From: Bog-159 sp963818855 | Lineage (GTDB): Bacteria; Acidobacteriota; Terriglobia; Bryobacterales; Bryobacteraceae | Assembly (NCBI GenBank): GCA_963818855.1 | Contig: CAWFUH010000002.1 | Location: 124,001 to 188,000 of the forward strand | DNA: 64,000 bases | Direction: 5' to 3' | In this document: positions 1-9,770 of the stretch, piece by piece | How the letters are laid out: every line of letters begins with the position of its first letter | Numbering within the stretch: the first letter of the stretch is position 1 | Translations under genes and position numbers: made by a program | The notes under the pieces: model-generated | The model's database searches: none | What the model was told of the DNA's origin: nothing | The model's input: the letters and a program-made list of their open reading frames with translations, nothing else

Positions 1-1231
1 GGCGATCGGCGCGCCGGTCGAGATCATTTCCGGACGCGAGGAATCGCGGCTGATTCACCTGGGTGTGGAGGCGCGTTGGCCCCATCCGGGTCGTCGCCTG
101 CTCATTCTGGATATCGGCGGCGGCAGCGCCGAGTTGATCGCCGGCGAATCCGGCAAACTGCGCGACTCATTCTCGCGGCCTTTGGGTGCCGTGCGCTTGC
201 GCGAGATCTTCCTGCGCAACGATCCGCCGTTGCCGCGCGAACTGCACCAGATGCACGAATATATCGAAGAGAAGCTGGCGGGCATCGGGAAACGGCTGGC
301 TAATACGCGATGGGACCGGGTGATCGCCACTTCGGCCACGGCTTCGGCGGTGGTTTGCGCGGTGAACCGCATTCCGCGCACCAAGCGCGACCAGGCGGAT
401 CGCATGCGCGCGTCCATTCACGAAGTGCGCCGCCTGTACAAGAAACTGAGCGTGCTGGATCTGGCGGACCGTCGCAAATTTACCGGCATTGGCCCCAAGC
501 GCGCCGAAATCATCGTGCCCGGCGTGAGCGTGCTGCTGCGCGTGCTGGAGGATTACCAACTGCCGTGCGTTTATTATTCGGCGGCCGGAGTGCGCGACGG
601 TATTATCGCGGATTTGTACGCGCGCGGCGTGGGGCGCGAGTTGGCGCAGCTCAGCCGCGAGCAGCGCCGGGAAGTGGAACAGATGAGCCGGCGCTACGGC
701 GTCGCATTACCGCATGCGCGCAAAGTAGCCGCGCTGGCGCATACCCTGTTCACCGACTTGCAGCCGCTGCACGAATTGCCGCAGCATTACGGCAAGCTGC
801 TGGAAGCCGCCGCGTATCTGCACGATGCCGGGCATTTCGTGGCCGATTCCAACCATCACAAGCATTCGTATTATCTGGTCAGCAATTCCGACATGCCCGG
901 CTTTACGAATCGGGAGCGCGAGGTGATTGCGAATTTATGCCGCTATCACCGCAAAAGCATGCCCACGCCGGTGCACTCCAATTGGCAGGCGTTGAATGCG
1001 GATGACAAGCGCGTGGTGCTGCTGCTGATTCCCTTGCTGCGGCTGGCCGATAATCTCGACGTCAGTCACGAAGAGCGCATCAAGTCCCTGAGCTGTCACA
1101 TACGCGATGGACAGGTCGTGCTGCAACTCACTTCTCCGGCCGACATCAGCCTGGAGCAGTGGGCCGCGGAGCGCTCGGGAGAGGCTTTCCGCCAAGTGTA
1201 TAGCCGACCCATCGTCACGGAGAGAGGGTGA
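1..1231 (+). CDS. Ppx/GppA family phosphatase with C-terminal HD domain (5' end cut by window)
   Basis: Exopolyphosphatase / guanosine pentaphosphatase family enzyme, a cytosolic hydrolase of polyphosphate or pppGpp. The frame is open from base 2, so the N-terminus lies outside the window. Visible motifs are EIISGREESRLI (about bases 20-55) and the ASKHA-fold phosphate-binding DIGGGSAELI (about 110-140), both typical of the family. The last ~170 residues form an HD-type domain (LHDAGH near 820-840, CRYHRK near 940-955) found in the long, ~500-residue members. The stop codon overlaps the ATG of the SH3-domain gene (TGATG), so the two are probably co-transcribed. Whether the substrate is polyP or pppGpp cannot be told from sequence. 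Confidence 0.9.
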   Translation, partial: AIGAPVEIISGREESRLIHLGVEARWPHPGRRLLILDIGGGSAELIAGESGKLRDSFSRPLGAVRLREIFLRNDPPLPRELHQMHEYIEEKLAGIGKRLANTRWDRVIATSATASAVVCAVNRIPRTKRDQADRMRASIHEVRRLYKKLSVLDLADRRKFTGIGPKRAEIIVPGVSVLLRVLEDYQLPCVYYSAAGVRDGIIADLYARGVGRELAQLSREQRREVEQMSRRYGVALPHARKVAALAHTLFTDLQPLHELPQHYGKLLEAAAYLHDAGHFVADSNHHKHSYYLVSNSDMPGFTNREREVIANLCRYHRKSMPTPVHSNWQALNADDKRVVLLLIPLLRLADNLDVSHEERIKSLSCHIRDGQVVLQLTSPADISLEQWAAERSGEAFRQVYSRPIVTERG

Positions 1232-2439
1232 TGGGGCACCACCACCTGTATCTCTGCCTTTTTGTCGTGCTGCTTTGGGCGCAAGCCTGCCGCAACAGCG
1301 AGCCGCACGCCGCGGTCATCGGCGAAGCTTACGCCGGTCCGGCTACTTTGCCTTTGCGCCGCGATATCCCACGGCAATCGCCGGTAGTGGCTACGGTGAA
1401 ACATGGCGAGCGGCTCGCCATCGTCCAACGGCACCGCCGTTTTATGAAGGTGCGCACGTCAGGCGGCGCTGAAGGCTGGGTGGAAGACTATCTGTTGTTG
1501 AGTTCGGAAGACATTCGCGCGTTACAGGAGGTCGAACGGCGCGCCCTGACGCTGCCCTCGCAGGGTGTGGCCAGCACTTACGACCAACTGAACGTACACA
1601 CCCAGCCCAATCGCCTGTCTCCCAGTTTCCTGCAAATCAAAGAAGGGGAAAAAGTGAATGTGGTGGCGCACTTGAGCGCGCCGCGCACGCCGCCTGAACG
1701 CAAGCCCCTGATTCCGCCCAAGCCTAAGACGCTCCCGGCGCACAAGCACGCCGATCAAAGATACCCGCTGCCGCCGCTGCCGGTCCCGCCGCCTCCGCCT
1801 CCGAATTGGAAAGAGCTTTCGAAAACGCCGCCGGAGGTGCAGCAGGAGATTGCGGAGAGCCGTGCCGCCAATGCGCCGCCCGAAGAAGACTGGACCCTGG
1901 TGCGCAACGCCAAAGGCGAGAGCGGATGGGTGTTGACTCGCGGGCTCTACATGGCCATCCCCGACGACGTGGCGCAGTATGCCGAAGGCCATCGCATTAC
2001 GTCGTATTTCGCGCTCTCCGATGTCGCCGATGGCGGAGTGGTGAAGCATAACTGGTTGTGGACCACAATTGCCGGCGGCATCCATCCTTACGATTTCGAC
2101 AGCTTCCGCGTGTTCACCTGGAGCCTGCGGCGCCACCGCTATGAGACGGCCTACATCCAGCGCAACGTGGAGGGCTACTTTCCGGTGCTGGCGAACCCTG
2201 CCGGTTTCTCCGTGTGCGTGACGAATGCGGCAGGCCAGCGCGTGCGCCGCAGTTACTCTTTCCAGATCAACGCCGTGCGTTTCACGGGCGAACAGCCGTG
2301 CAAGAAATTGGGCAGCCTGCTGCCCGGCGTCGAGGTTGCCGGCCATAAGGCGGCTTCGCCCGCGCCTGCCCCCTCGGGGCCAAAACCGTCCCTCTATACC
2401 CGCCTGAAGGCCCTGGTCGGCAGATGGTTCGCACGCTAA
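1231..2439 (+). CDS. SH3-domain (SH3b-like) secreted or lipoprotein
   Basis: About 402 residues. The N-terminus (LYLCLFVVLLWAQAC) is a hydrophobic signal ending in Ala-Cys, compatible with a lipoprotein signal although the lipobox is imperfect. Residues ~30-85 look like a bacterial SH3 domain (LPLRRDIPRQSPVVATVKHG, then VRTSGGAEGWVEDYLL), and a second SH3-like unit surrounds NAKGESGWVLTRGLYM near residue 225-240. A Pro-rich linker (PPLPVPPPPPP) separates the regions. The C-terminal 150 residues have no family I recognise. I chose the ATG at 1231, which overlaps the upstream stop; a GTG at 1228 is the alternative. Likely an envelope protein; function unknown. Confidence 0.75.
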   Translation: MGHHHLYLCLFVVLLWAQACRNSEPHAAVIGEAYAGPATLPLRRDIPRQSPVVATVKHGERLAIVQRHRRFMKVRTSGGAEGWVEDYLLLSSEDIRALQEVERRALTLPSQGVASTYDQLNVHTQPNRLSPSFLQIKEGEKVNVVAHLSAPRTPPERKPLIPPKPKTLPAHKHADQRYPLPPLPVPPPPPPNWKELSKTPPEVQQEIAESRAANAPPEEDWTLVRNAKGESGWVLTRGLYMAIPDDVAQYAEGHRITSYFALSDVADGGVVKHNWLWTTIAGGIHPYDFDSFRVFTWSLRRHRYETAYIQRNVEGYFPVLANPAGFSVCVTNAAGQRVRRSYSFQINAVRFTGEQPCKKLGSLLPGVEVAGHKAASPAPAPSGPKPSLYTRLKALVGRWFAR

Positions 2440-2445
2440 GCAGGC

Positions 2446-2492
2446 TGTGGGGCAGACCTCCAGGTCTGCGGCGGGTCTCCAGACCCGCCCCC
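2446..2492 (+). repeat. Dispersed paired-hairpin repeat, copy 1
   Basis: Begins TGTGGGGCAG and contains two adjacent perfect hairpins: GCAGACCT/AGGTCTGC and GCGGGTCT/AGACCCGC, each with a CC loop. It lies between the SH3 gene and the kinase. Copies with the same layout (TGTGGGGCAG end followed by two GC-rich hairpins) occur at 8861, 10949 and 23931. REP-like; it may also act as a transcription terminator. Confidence 0.7.
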
Positions 2493-2580
2493 TTGGTTTC
2501 GATCTGGATGCGAGGTGTTCGCCAATTTGAGAACCGGTTACTCGGGAGCGCGTCTCACAAGACCAGAGTAGAATCGTGTT

Positions 2581-4709
2581 ATGGAGCGCCGCGCCGACCC
2601 GTCGTTCGCCGAGACTGTGGCCGAACCTTCTTCCCGGTCTTCCATCTCGCACCTTTCTTCCTCTTCCGACGTGGATGAGGGCCGCTTCCTCCCCGGCACC
2701 TTACTGAGCGGACGCTACCGCATCATTGGCATCTTAGGCCGGGGCGGCATGGGCGAAGTATATCGCGCGACTGACCTGGCGTTGGGCCAGTCCGTGGCGT
2801 TGAAGTTCCTGCCTGAGGAAGCCGCCCACAACCAGCGCCTGCTGGAGCGGTTTCACGGCGAAGTCCGCATCGCGCGCCAGGTCTCGCATCCCAATGTCTG
2901 CCGGGTCTATGACATCGGCGAGGCGGAAGGCATGCCGTTCATCTCCATGGAGTATGTGGACGGTGAAGATCTGGCATCGTTATTGTTGCGCATCGGCCGC
3001 CTGCCCGCCGACAAGGCTCTCGAAACCGCGCGCAAACTGTGCGCCGGCCTGGCCGCCGCGCACGACCGCGGCATCATCCATCGCGACCTGAAGCCGCAGA
3101 ACATCATGATGAACAAGCGCGGCGACGTGGTCATCATGGATTTCGGACTGGCCGCCATCGCCGATCAGTTATCCGGTGCGGAAGTGCATAATGGCACGCC
3201 AGCCTACATGGCGCCCGAACAGCTCAGAGGCGCGGAGGTCACCGCCAGGAGCGACATTTATGCGCTCGGCCTGGTGCTGTACGAGTTGTTCACCGGCAAG
3301 CGGCCCTACGACGCTAAAACCATGCAGGACATGCTGCAGCAGCAGGAATCGGGGCAGTTGACCAGCATGACGTCAGTCGCGGCCGACATCGATCCGGGAG
3401 TTGAGAAAGCCATTCGCCGCTGTCTCGATCCAGATCCGGCGCGACGCCCGCAGAGTGTCCTGTCCGTCGCCGCGGCACTGCCCGGCGGCGATCCGTTGGC
3501 GGCTGCCCTGGCTGCCGGCGAGATGCCTTCGCCAGAGTTGGTGGCGGCGGCCGGAAAACAGGAAGGACTGGCCCCCCGATATTCCGTTGCCTGCCTGGTG
3601 GGAATCGTCGTCTGCCTGTGCGCCTCGGTAGCATTGCATCAGCGATTCGCGGCCGTGATGCACACGCCGCTCGATAATCCGCCGGAGGTGTTGGCCCACC
3701 AGTCGCGCGAGATGACGTCTTCATTCGGCTATCCCAAGCGCCCGGCGGACTTCGCCATTTCGCTCGCCAACCGCAGCGAGATGCTCGAACGCTTGCGACA
3801 TCTCCCCGCGCCGCAACAATGGGACGACTGGATGGCAGCGGAAGCGCCCATTCAGGCCGATTATCGCGAGAGTCTTTCCACGCTGGAGGCCGATCCGTAT
3901 GGAGATGTGACGCCCAACAATCCCGCGCCGACCGCGCCTGGGATGGCGCATGTGGTGCTGGATGGGGCCGGAAGGTTGCGCGAGTTTCAGGCGAATCCGT
4001 ACACGGATGCGCAAGCTCTCACGCCGCCGGTCGAGCCGGACAGAGTCTTCCGCGCCGCCGGCCTGGATATAACGAAATTCACGGAAGTTCCCGCGAACTT
4101 CGTACCGGTGACAGCTTCCGACCAGACGCATTCCTGGAAGGGGCCGCATCCCCGCATCCCGGGTCTGAATTTGACTGTTGACCTGGCATCATGGAAGGGA
4201 CGAGTCACCCAGACGGCCATCAATTTCGATTGGCCCAAAGGTGTGGCGGCCGCCGCGTCGTCCAGCAGCCTGGCGTCCCGTCTGCAAGGGCAGTGTTGCT
4301 GGCTTTCTCAGCGCTGGGCCTGTTGGCGGCGTCGCTGCTCGCGCGCCGCAATTGGAGACTCCACCGAGTAGACCTCAAGGGTGCGCTGCGACTCGGCATT
4401 GCCCGTTGCCTGCTGGGATTCGTGGCGTGGGTGGGCACCGTGCACGCGGTGCCGGACGAATCCATGGTTCCTTTCTTTTTTGCGAACTGCGCCACCTGGC
4501 TGATGTGGGGCGCCGCGTTGGCGCTGCTCTACCTGGCCCTGGAACCGCTGGTGCGCGCGCGCTGGCCGCACTCCATCGTCACCTGGAGCCGGCTGCTGGC
4601 CGGACGCTGGCTGGATGCCCAGGTGAACTCACATATCCTCATCGGGGCCACCGTGGGCGCGGCGGTTTGGGTGGCGGCGGATTCGTTTGCCGACTGGCAG
4701 TTTGGGGGG
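2581..4709 (+). pseudogene. Membrane Ser/Thr protein kinase, N-terminal part; frameshifted and cut by an inversion
   Basis: PknB-type kinase. Starting at ATG 2581, the catalytic domain runs from residue ~42 (GRYRIIGILGRGGMGEVYRA, glycine loop) through ALKFLP (ATP lysine), HRDLKPQN (catalytic loop) and DFGLA. One transmembrane segment (VACLVGIVVCLCASVAL) follows near residue 340, then an extracytoplasmic linker. At about 4240-4290 the reading moves to another frame (consistent with one lost base) and continues as a polytopic membrane region (AVLLAFSALGLLAASLL onward) to 4709. There the coding sequence changes abruptly to an alpha-2-macroglobulin tail. The missing kinase C-terminus is at 13848-14299 on the other strand. 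As assembled the gene encodes an intact kinase domain but a truncated membrane part. Confidence 0.85.
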
Positions 4710-4710
4710 C
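4706..4710. other. Left inversion junction (GGGGC)
   Basis: Upstream codons belong to the kinase (ADSFADWQFGG). Downstream codons, in a different frame, belong to an alpha-2-macroglobulin (STEKGAADVRGTVEL). The five bases GGGGC occur here and, as the reverse complement, at 14300-14304. Exchanging the flanks at these bases restores both reading frames with no base gained or lost. Confidence 0.75.
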
Positions 4711-5358
4711 TGGGCTTCCACAGAAAAAGGGGCGGCGGATGTGCGCGGCACGGTGGAACTGTCGCTCGACGGCAAGGCGGTGGAGAAGCTGGTGCTCACG
4801 CCGGAAAACAACGACCTGTTGCACCAGTTCGTGTTTCCGGTGGACGCGCGGGACGGGCACAAAGTGGGGCTGCGGTTTGACGGCAAAGGCGGGTTGGCGT
4901 ACCAGATTGTGGGGCGCTACTTCGTGCCGTGGGGCGAGAAGGGGGCCGACGAACCGCTCTCGATCGAGGTGGCGTACGACCGCACGCACCTGGCACAGGA
5001 CGATATCGCCACGGCCACGGCGACGGTGAAAAACAATCTGCAGAAGGCGGCGAACATGGTGATGGTGGATCTGGGAATTCCGCCGGGATTCGATCTGCTG
5101 AGCGAGGACTTGCAGAGTTATCAGGAGAAAAGCGCCGGGCGCAAGAGCGGGCGGATGGAGAAGTTCAGCCTGACGGCTACGCAGGCGATTCTGTATTTCG
5201 ATGCGATCGGCGCGGGCGACACGGTTACGCTGCGGTATCGTTTGCGGGCCAAGTATCCCATACGCGCGCACACGTTTGAGTCGAAGGTGTATGAGTATTA
5301 CGATCCGGCGGTGAACGCGGTGGCGCGGCCGGTTTCGCTGGAGGTGCGGAAACGGTGA
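4710..5358 (+). pseudogene. Alpha-2-macroglobulin C-terminal fragment, separated by inversion
   Basis: Encodes about 213 residues starting at the junction (WASTEKGAADVRGTVEL...) and ending in the receptor-binding-like domain (TVTLRYRLRAKYPIRAHTFE, YEYYDPAVNAVARPV). This is the usual end of bacterial alpha-2-macroglobulin proteins, following the thioester-containing domain. There is no start codon or ribosome site of its own near the junction. The remainder of the gene is on the minus strand at 14300-18987, ending at codons for MALRALLLW. The fragment shows no stops or frameshifts, so the rearrangement looks recent. Confidence 0.8.
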
Positions 5359-5743
5359 GGTGCGCGGGGCGCCTGCGAGGTGGGCGTTCAGATTAGGCTT
5401 TCCCATGAGTTCGTACCTGTCAAGGCTCGCGATTTGATCAGGACTCCGGAGAATTGCCTCGTCAGAGGAATCTGTGGGTCACTGGGGGCGATGCGAAATC
5501 AACTGGCGTACTCACGCATCAGCACGCGTCCGTAACCATCGAGTCGGGCTGCCGACTCCGATTGCGGACGTTCGCCGCCAACTGCCTTCCAGTAACCCAG
5601 AAGTCTCAGAGTATTGGCTATGGCCCTGCCTTTGCCCTTTTAGCCAGTGGATGGCGTGGCAAATCAGCTTGACGGGATTGGACAGAACCCCCGGTAGCGA
5701 ATTTTGCGTTTTGCCCGATCCGACGCAACAAGTGGAGGAAAAG
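5359..5743. other. Intergenic stretch, no gene recognised
   Basis: 385 bases between the alpha-2-macroglobulin tail and the carbonic anhydrase gene. No convincing gene was seen. A GTGGAGG ribosome-binding sequence sits just before the carbonic anhydrase start at 5744. TTGACG at about 5669 resembles a -35 element, but I see no matching -10. Confidence 0.5.
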
Positions 5744-6300
5744 ATGTCGAAGTTCAGCGCGTACGAATACAGAACACAGCCCGGGTTCGATCAGAGCAAG
5801 TTCGAGGGAGCGAAGCAAGCCATCCCGATGAAGACCCTCGTGATCCACTGCTTTGACCCTCGCGCGGCCGAGATCCCGCAGAAGGTGGCCGAGTATTTTG
5901 GGGATGAGGTCTACCGGGCGAAAATATCCTCGACGAAGCCGGCAATCGGATTGGCAACACGCGAACGTTATTTGCCGAGACAAACGCCGGCGGCCGTGCC
6001 GCCTCCGCTCTGCTGTCAGTGGCGCCAATGGACTATATATTCAGCGTTCAAAACGTTATCGTGGTTCACCACTCTTTCTGCGGCACGACGACTTACACAC
6101 CTGAGCTCCTCATCGAGGAGTTCCATGACCACCATCACGCGGATATCTCGACGTTATTTGATCGCGAAAGCGTAGCCATCATGGACTACGAGAAATCGCT
6201 CAAGTATGACGTCGGGTTGCTTCGTTCCAGCGCGGCGGTGCCGAAAAATATCAAGCTCTACGGCTTCTTCTTCGACATCAATAGCGGCCAGTTAAACTAA
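5744..6300 (+). pseudogene. Beta-type carbonic anhydrase, one apparent frameshift
   Basis: Reversible CO2 hydration enzyme of the beta class, zinc-dependent. The start is ATG 5744 after GTGGAGG. Zinc/active-site motifs: CFDPR (Cys-x-Asp-x-Arg) in the first frame, and HHSFCGTT (the His and second Cys) in the second. Between them the frame changes at about 5911-5917 (TCTACCGGG). Restoring one C gives a continuous VYPGENILDEAGNRIG...LLSVAPMDYIFSV. The protein would be ~185 residues and is otherwise intact, so a sequencing error is as likely as a real mutation. It stands alone on its strand. Confidence 0.8.
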
Positions 6301-6588
6301 CTGAGGTCGTGCGGGACATCCCTGCTTAGCCCACGGGGTGAACAACCAGACGCAGCAAGCTGGCGCCGCACCCGGACCTCCGGAGACCATCCGGTGTTCA
6401 AAACCCGGAGGGCCGCATCAAAGTTGAGCGAAGCCGAGTAGAACTGGCAGAGATAAGAGACCGAGACCTCTCCCACAAACCAATATCGTCTTGCGCCCAA
6501 TCCGGCGAAGGTACGAGCTGTCGAGAGTGGGGGAAACGGATTGAGGCCTGCCCAAAGGAGAGCAATCTGAACGTGCCACGAACGGGAG

Positions 6589-6927
6589 TCAGAAGAGGTC
6601 CATCTGGCGCAGGCGGATGGGCCACAGCCGCACGGGCTCGGGCGCTACCTCCAACTCGTCGGACAACCAGAGCTGGCCGCGACGGCGGGCGCGCGTACGG
6701 CGGGCTATGGCGGTGCGCTGTGCCGCGTTCGTTTTGGAATGGCAGCGCGGGCACAGCACTGTCAGGCGTGTGCGGTCGGCCGGATCGTTGGAGACATGCG
6801 CCACGTTGAGCAGGCGATGTGGCTGGCGGCACATCTGGCAAACGTTCCCGGCCGCCTCCAGCATGGTCAGGCGGAACTTGCGCCAACGGGCATCGTAATA
6901 CTTGCGGTATTCAGTTCGAATAGGCAT
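6589..6927 (-). CDS. HNH endonuclease-like small protein
   Basis: 112 residues from an ATG at 6927 (MPIRTEYRKYYDARWRKFR). A treble-clef zinc site is clear: NVCQMC, then NVAHVSND (the HNH-like His/Asn) and VLCPRCHSK. This matches standalone HNH nucleases and the short HNH family associated with restriction or mobile DNA. It is divergent from xseB with about 75 bases between starts. The basic C-terminal half (RRTRARRRGQLW) could bind DNA. Substrate and role are unknown. Confidence 0.7.
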   Translation of the reverse strand: MPIRTEYRKYYDARWRKFRLTMLEAAGNVCQMCRQPHRLLNVAHVSNDPADRTRLTVLCPRCHSKTNAAQRTAIARRTRARRRGQLWLSDELEVAPEPVRLWPIRLRQMDLF

Positions 6928-7002
6928 TGGCAGCCTTGGACCAAGACTTATTGTCCTCGAACAGAAGGGAAAGTCAAGCGCGCCAGTGGTTACAATGATT
7001 GC

Positions 7003-7254
7003 GTGGCCGACACCCCCGCACCTGCCAACCCAGTCCTGCCTTTCGAGGCCTGTCTCGATGAACTGGAAAAAGTCGTCAAGGAACTGGAAGGCGGCGATCT
7101 GGCACTGGAACATTCGCTGGAGCTTTTCGAAAAAGGCATGCGGCTCAGCGAGACCTGCCGCAAGCAGTTGGAAGAGGCCGAGACGCGCGTCGAAATGCTG
7201 ATCCGCAGGGAGGGCAAGATCCAGCCCGAGCCTTTTCGTCCCGATAAAGCATGA
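7003..7254 (+). CDS. xseB: Exodeoxyribonuclease VII small subunit
   Basis: 83 residues with the family signature PFEACLDELEKVVKELEGGDLALEHSLELFEKG in the first half, two helices that pack on the large subunit XseA. The usual length is 70-85 residues. I chose GTG 7003, as no ATG lies in frame closer to the domain. Its stop overlaps the ATG of ispA (ATGA), which makes translational coupling likely. The xseB-ispA-tlyA-nadK order is common in bacteria. TACAAT at 6991-6996 could be a -10 box, giving a near-leaderless transcript; no good -35 was seen. Confidence 0.88.
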   Translation: MADTPAPANPVLPFEACLDELEKVVKELEGGDLALEHSLELFEKGMRLSETCRKQLEEAETRVEMLIRREGKIQPEPFRPDKA

Positions 7255-8138
7255 ACCTTCGCGACTACCTCGCCCAGCAGCAAGAACTGGTCGATGCGCA
7301 CCTTCATCGCCTGGTGCCGCCGGAAACGCAGGCGCCCGAAACCATTCACCGCGCCATGCGTTATAGCCTGTTTGCGGGAGGCAAGCGGATCCGGCCCATT
7401 CTGTGCCTGGAGGCTGTGCGCGCCTGCGGGACCGAACCCGGCGACGCGCACTTCACGGCCGCCTGCGCGCTGGAATTCATCCATACTTATTCGCTGATCC
7501 ACGACGATCTTCCGGCGCTCGATAACGACGATTACCGGCGCGGCAAACTGACCTCGCACAAGGTTTTCGGCGAAGCCATGGCCATTCTGGCGGGTGATTC
7601 GCTGCTCACCCTGGCCTTCGAAGTGCTGGCGGCCATGAACAGCGTTTCGGCCGAGCGTAAGTCGCGCATGATCGCGGAACTGGCCGCGGCCGCAGGTACG
7701 GTAGGCGGCATGATCGCGGGACAGGTGGCGGATCTGGAGGGCGAGGGCCAAGCGCCGACGCCTCGGCTGCTCGAATCCATACACCGCGCGAAGACCGGCG
7801 CATTGCTGCGCGCCAGCCTGCGCCTGGGCGCGATTTGCGCGGGCGCCGGCGATCCGCATTACGGGGCGCTGTCGCGCTACGGCGAGCATATCGGGCTGGC
7901 GTTTCAGATCGTGGACGATATTCTGGATGTGGAGGAATCCTCCGCCGCGCTGGGCAAGACCGCCGGCAAAGATGCCCAGCAGCACAAGATCACGTTCCCG
8001 GCGGTGTATGGCGTGGCGGAGTCGCGGCGCATGGCGGATGTGGAGTGCGAGCGTGCCCACGAAACTCTGGCCCCGTTCGGCGAGCGCGCCGCACACCTGC
8101 ACGAACTAGCCGATTTGATCGTGCATCGCAAGTCATGA
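7251..8138 (+). CDS. ispA: Polyprenyl diphosphate synthase (farnesyl/geranylgeranyl type)
   Basis: 295 residues, a trans-isoprenyl diphosphate synthase that condenses isopentenyl diphosphate with an allylic diphosphate. Both Asp-rich metal-binding motifs are present: DDLPALDNDD (first, DDxxxxD type) and DDILD (second). GGKRIRP near the N-terminus is also characteristic. It overlaps xseB and tlyA by 4 bases each (ATGA), the usual tight isoprenoid operon. Chain length (C15 versus C20) cannot be fixed from sequence. Confidence 0.9.
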   Translation: MNLRDYLAQQQELVDAHLHRLVPPETQAPETIHRAMRYSLFAGGKRIRPILCLEAVRACGTEPGDAHFTAACALEFIHTYSLIHDDLPALDNDDYRRGKLTSHKVFGEAMAILAGDSLLTLAFEVLAAMNSVSAERKSRMIAELAAAAGTVGGMIAGQVADLEGEGQAPTPRLLESIHRAKTGALLRASLRLGAICAGAGDPHYGALSRYGEHIGLAFQIVDDILDVEESSAALGKTAGKDAQQHKITFPAVYGVAESRRMADVECERAHETLAPFGERAAHLHELADLIVHRKS

Positions 8139-8857
8139 AGCCGCGCATCGACCGATTGCTGGTGGAGCGCGGCCTGGCGCCTACGCGCGAAAAAGCACAG
8201 GCCCTGATCATGTCGGGCGCGGTGGTGGTGAACGGCCGCAAAGCCGCCAAAGCCGGCCAGGCGGTGGATTCGGAAAGCCGCATCGAGGTGCTGGCGCAGC
8301 CGCCTTTCGTCAGCCGCGGAGGAGTGAAGCTGGATGCCGCGATCGCACACTTTGCGATTCGGGTGGCGGGGCGGGTTTGCCTCGATATCGGCGCCTCCAC
8401 CGGCGGTTTTACGGATTGCCTGTTGCAGCGCGGCGCGGCGCGCGTGCATGCGGTGGATACCGGCGCCGGCCAACTCGATTGGAAAATTCGCAGCGATGTG
8501 CGCGTGGTCTTGCACGAAAAGCTGAACGCACGCTACCTGCGGGCCGAAGATATCGGCGAGCGCATCGACCTGGCCGTTTGTGATGTCAGTTTTATTTCCG
8601 CGACGCTGATTGTGCCGGCCGTCACCCCGTTGTTACAAATGGACGGCGAAATGGTTATACTTGTCAAACCCCAGTTTGAGGTTGGTAAGGGACAGGTGGG
8701 CAAGGGAGGAATCGTGCGCGAACCGGAATTGCATCAAGCCGCGTGCCGCCGGGTGGACGATGCGGCGCGGGGGCTGGGGTTTGATACGGCGATGATCGAA
8801 AGTCCGATTTTGGGGGCGGAAGGGAACCGGGAGTTTTTGCTTTATGCGCACAGGTGA
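8135..8857 (+). CDS. tlyA: TlyA-family rRNA methyltransferase (S4 + FtsJ-like)
   Basis: 240 residues. The N-terminal S4 RNA-binding domain (RIDRLLVERGLAPTREKAQA, residues ~3-60) is followed by a Rossmann methyltransferase domain with the SAM motif LDIGASTGGFTDCLL. LAVCDVSFIS and VKPQFEVGKG are further family motifs. TlyA proteins 2'-O-methylate ribosomal RNA; some members are annotated as hemolysins. The start ATG 8135 overlaps the ispA stop. Confidence 0.9.
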   Translation: MKPRIDRLLVERGLAPTREKAQALIMSGAVVVNGRKAAKAGQAVDSESRIEVLAQPPFVSRGGVKLDAAIAHFAIRVAGRVCLDIGASTGGFTDCLLQRGAARVHAVDTGAGQLDWKIRSDVRVVLHEKLNARYLRAEDIGERIDLAVCDVSFISATLIVPAVTPLLQMDGEMVILVKPQFEVGKGQVGKGGIVREPELHQAACRRVDDAARGLGFDTAMIESPILGAEGNREFLLYAHR

Positions 8858-8860
8858 AGA

Positions 8861-8902
8861 GGCGGGCTGCGAGCCCGCCGCAGGCTGAGAGCCTGCCCCA
8901 CA
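8861..8902 (-). repeat. Dispersed paired-hairpin repeat, copy 2
   Basis: Two hairpins, GGCGGGCT/AGCCCGCC and GCAGGCT/AGCCTGC, ending in CTGCCCCACA, the reverse complement of the TGTGGGGCAG end seen in copies 1 and 4. It occupies the tlyA-nadK gap and is followed within 5 bases by the nadK ATG, so it may modulate nadK expression. Confidence 0.7.
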
Positions 8903-8906
8903 ATTT

Positions 8907-9770
8907 ATGGCTCGCATTAACACTGTCGGCATCATTTCGAAGCCTGCCGTCCCGGCCGCGGCTGAGGTGGTCCCCAGCCTGCTCGCGTGGTTGGAGGCCC
9001 GCTCCATCCGGGTGCGCTACGACGAACGCACGGCCTTCTACGCCGCGCGCGCGAACGGGCTGAAACGCGACGATGTGCCCGCCGGCTGCGACCTGGTGAT
9101 TGTGCTGGGCGGCGACGGCACGCTGCTTTCCGCCGCGCGCGCCATAGGCAACCGCGAGATCCCGCTATTCGCCGTGAACCTGGGCGGCCTCGGTTTCCTG
9201 ACGGCTATCACCATCGACGAACTGTATCCCGAACTGGAGCGGGCGTTCCGCGGCGAGCATCGCATCGGCCGGCGCAGGCTGCTGCATGCCGAAGTGCGCC
9301 GCGGAGAAGCGATCGTATCGCGCTACGAAGCGCTGAACGATGTGGTGCTGACCAAAGCCGCCATTGCGCGCATCATCGATCTGGATACGTACGTCGATGG
9401 CCAGTTAGTCTGCGCCTACAAGGCCGACGGCCTGATCGTTTCCACTCCGACCGGCTCGACGGCCTATTCGCTCTCCGCAGGCGGACCCATCATTTATCCC
9501 TCCGTGCCTACCATCTGTCTGACGCCCATTTGCCCGCACATGCTGACTTACCGGCCCGTGCTGGTGCCGGAAACCAGCGAGGTGGAGGTGCGCTGCCGGG
9601 GCGAGGATTCTTCCGTGTTCCTCACCATCGACGGCCAGATCGGCGAGCCGCTGAAGAAAGACGATTGCGTGGTTTGCCGCAGCTCGCAGTACGCGCTGCA
9701 CCTGATCCGGCCGCCGCGCATGATGTTCTTCGATGTGCTGCGCCAGAAGTTGAAGTGGGGCGAGCGTTGA
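8907..9770 (+). CDS. nadK: NAD kinase
   Basis: 287 residues. Phosphorylates NAD to NADP. Diagnostic motifs: VLGGDGTLL (GGDG, ATP/NAD phosphate site), NLGGLGFLT and STPTGSTAYSLSAGGPI. The length is standard. It sits in the xseB-ispA-tlyA-nadK cluster, separated from tlyA only by a hairpin repeat. No ribosome-binding sequence is obvious ahead of ATG 8907. Its stop overlaps the TTG start of the symporter gene. Confidence 0.93.
   Translation: MARINTVGIISKPAVPAAAEVVPSLLAWLEARSIRVRYDERTAFYAARANGLKRDDVPAGCDLVIVLGGDGTLLSAARAIGNREIPLFAVNLGGLGFLTAITIDELYPELERAFRGEHRIGRRRLLHAEVRRGEAIVSRYEALNDVVLTKAAIARIIDLDTYVDGQLVCAYKADGLIVSTPTGSTAYSLSAGGPIIYPSVPTICLTPICPHMLTYRPVLVPETSEVEVRCRGEDSSVFLTIDGQIGEPLKKDDCVVCRSSQYALHLIRPPRMMFFDVLRQKLKWGER

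Noticed and set aside
4706..5358. Kinase-alpha-2-macroglobulin as a novel natural fusion protein
   Set aside because: The two parts are in different frames and the missing halves of both genes occur at 13.8-19.0 kb, so this is an inversion junction.
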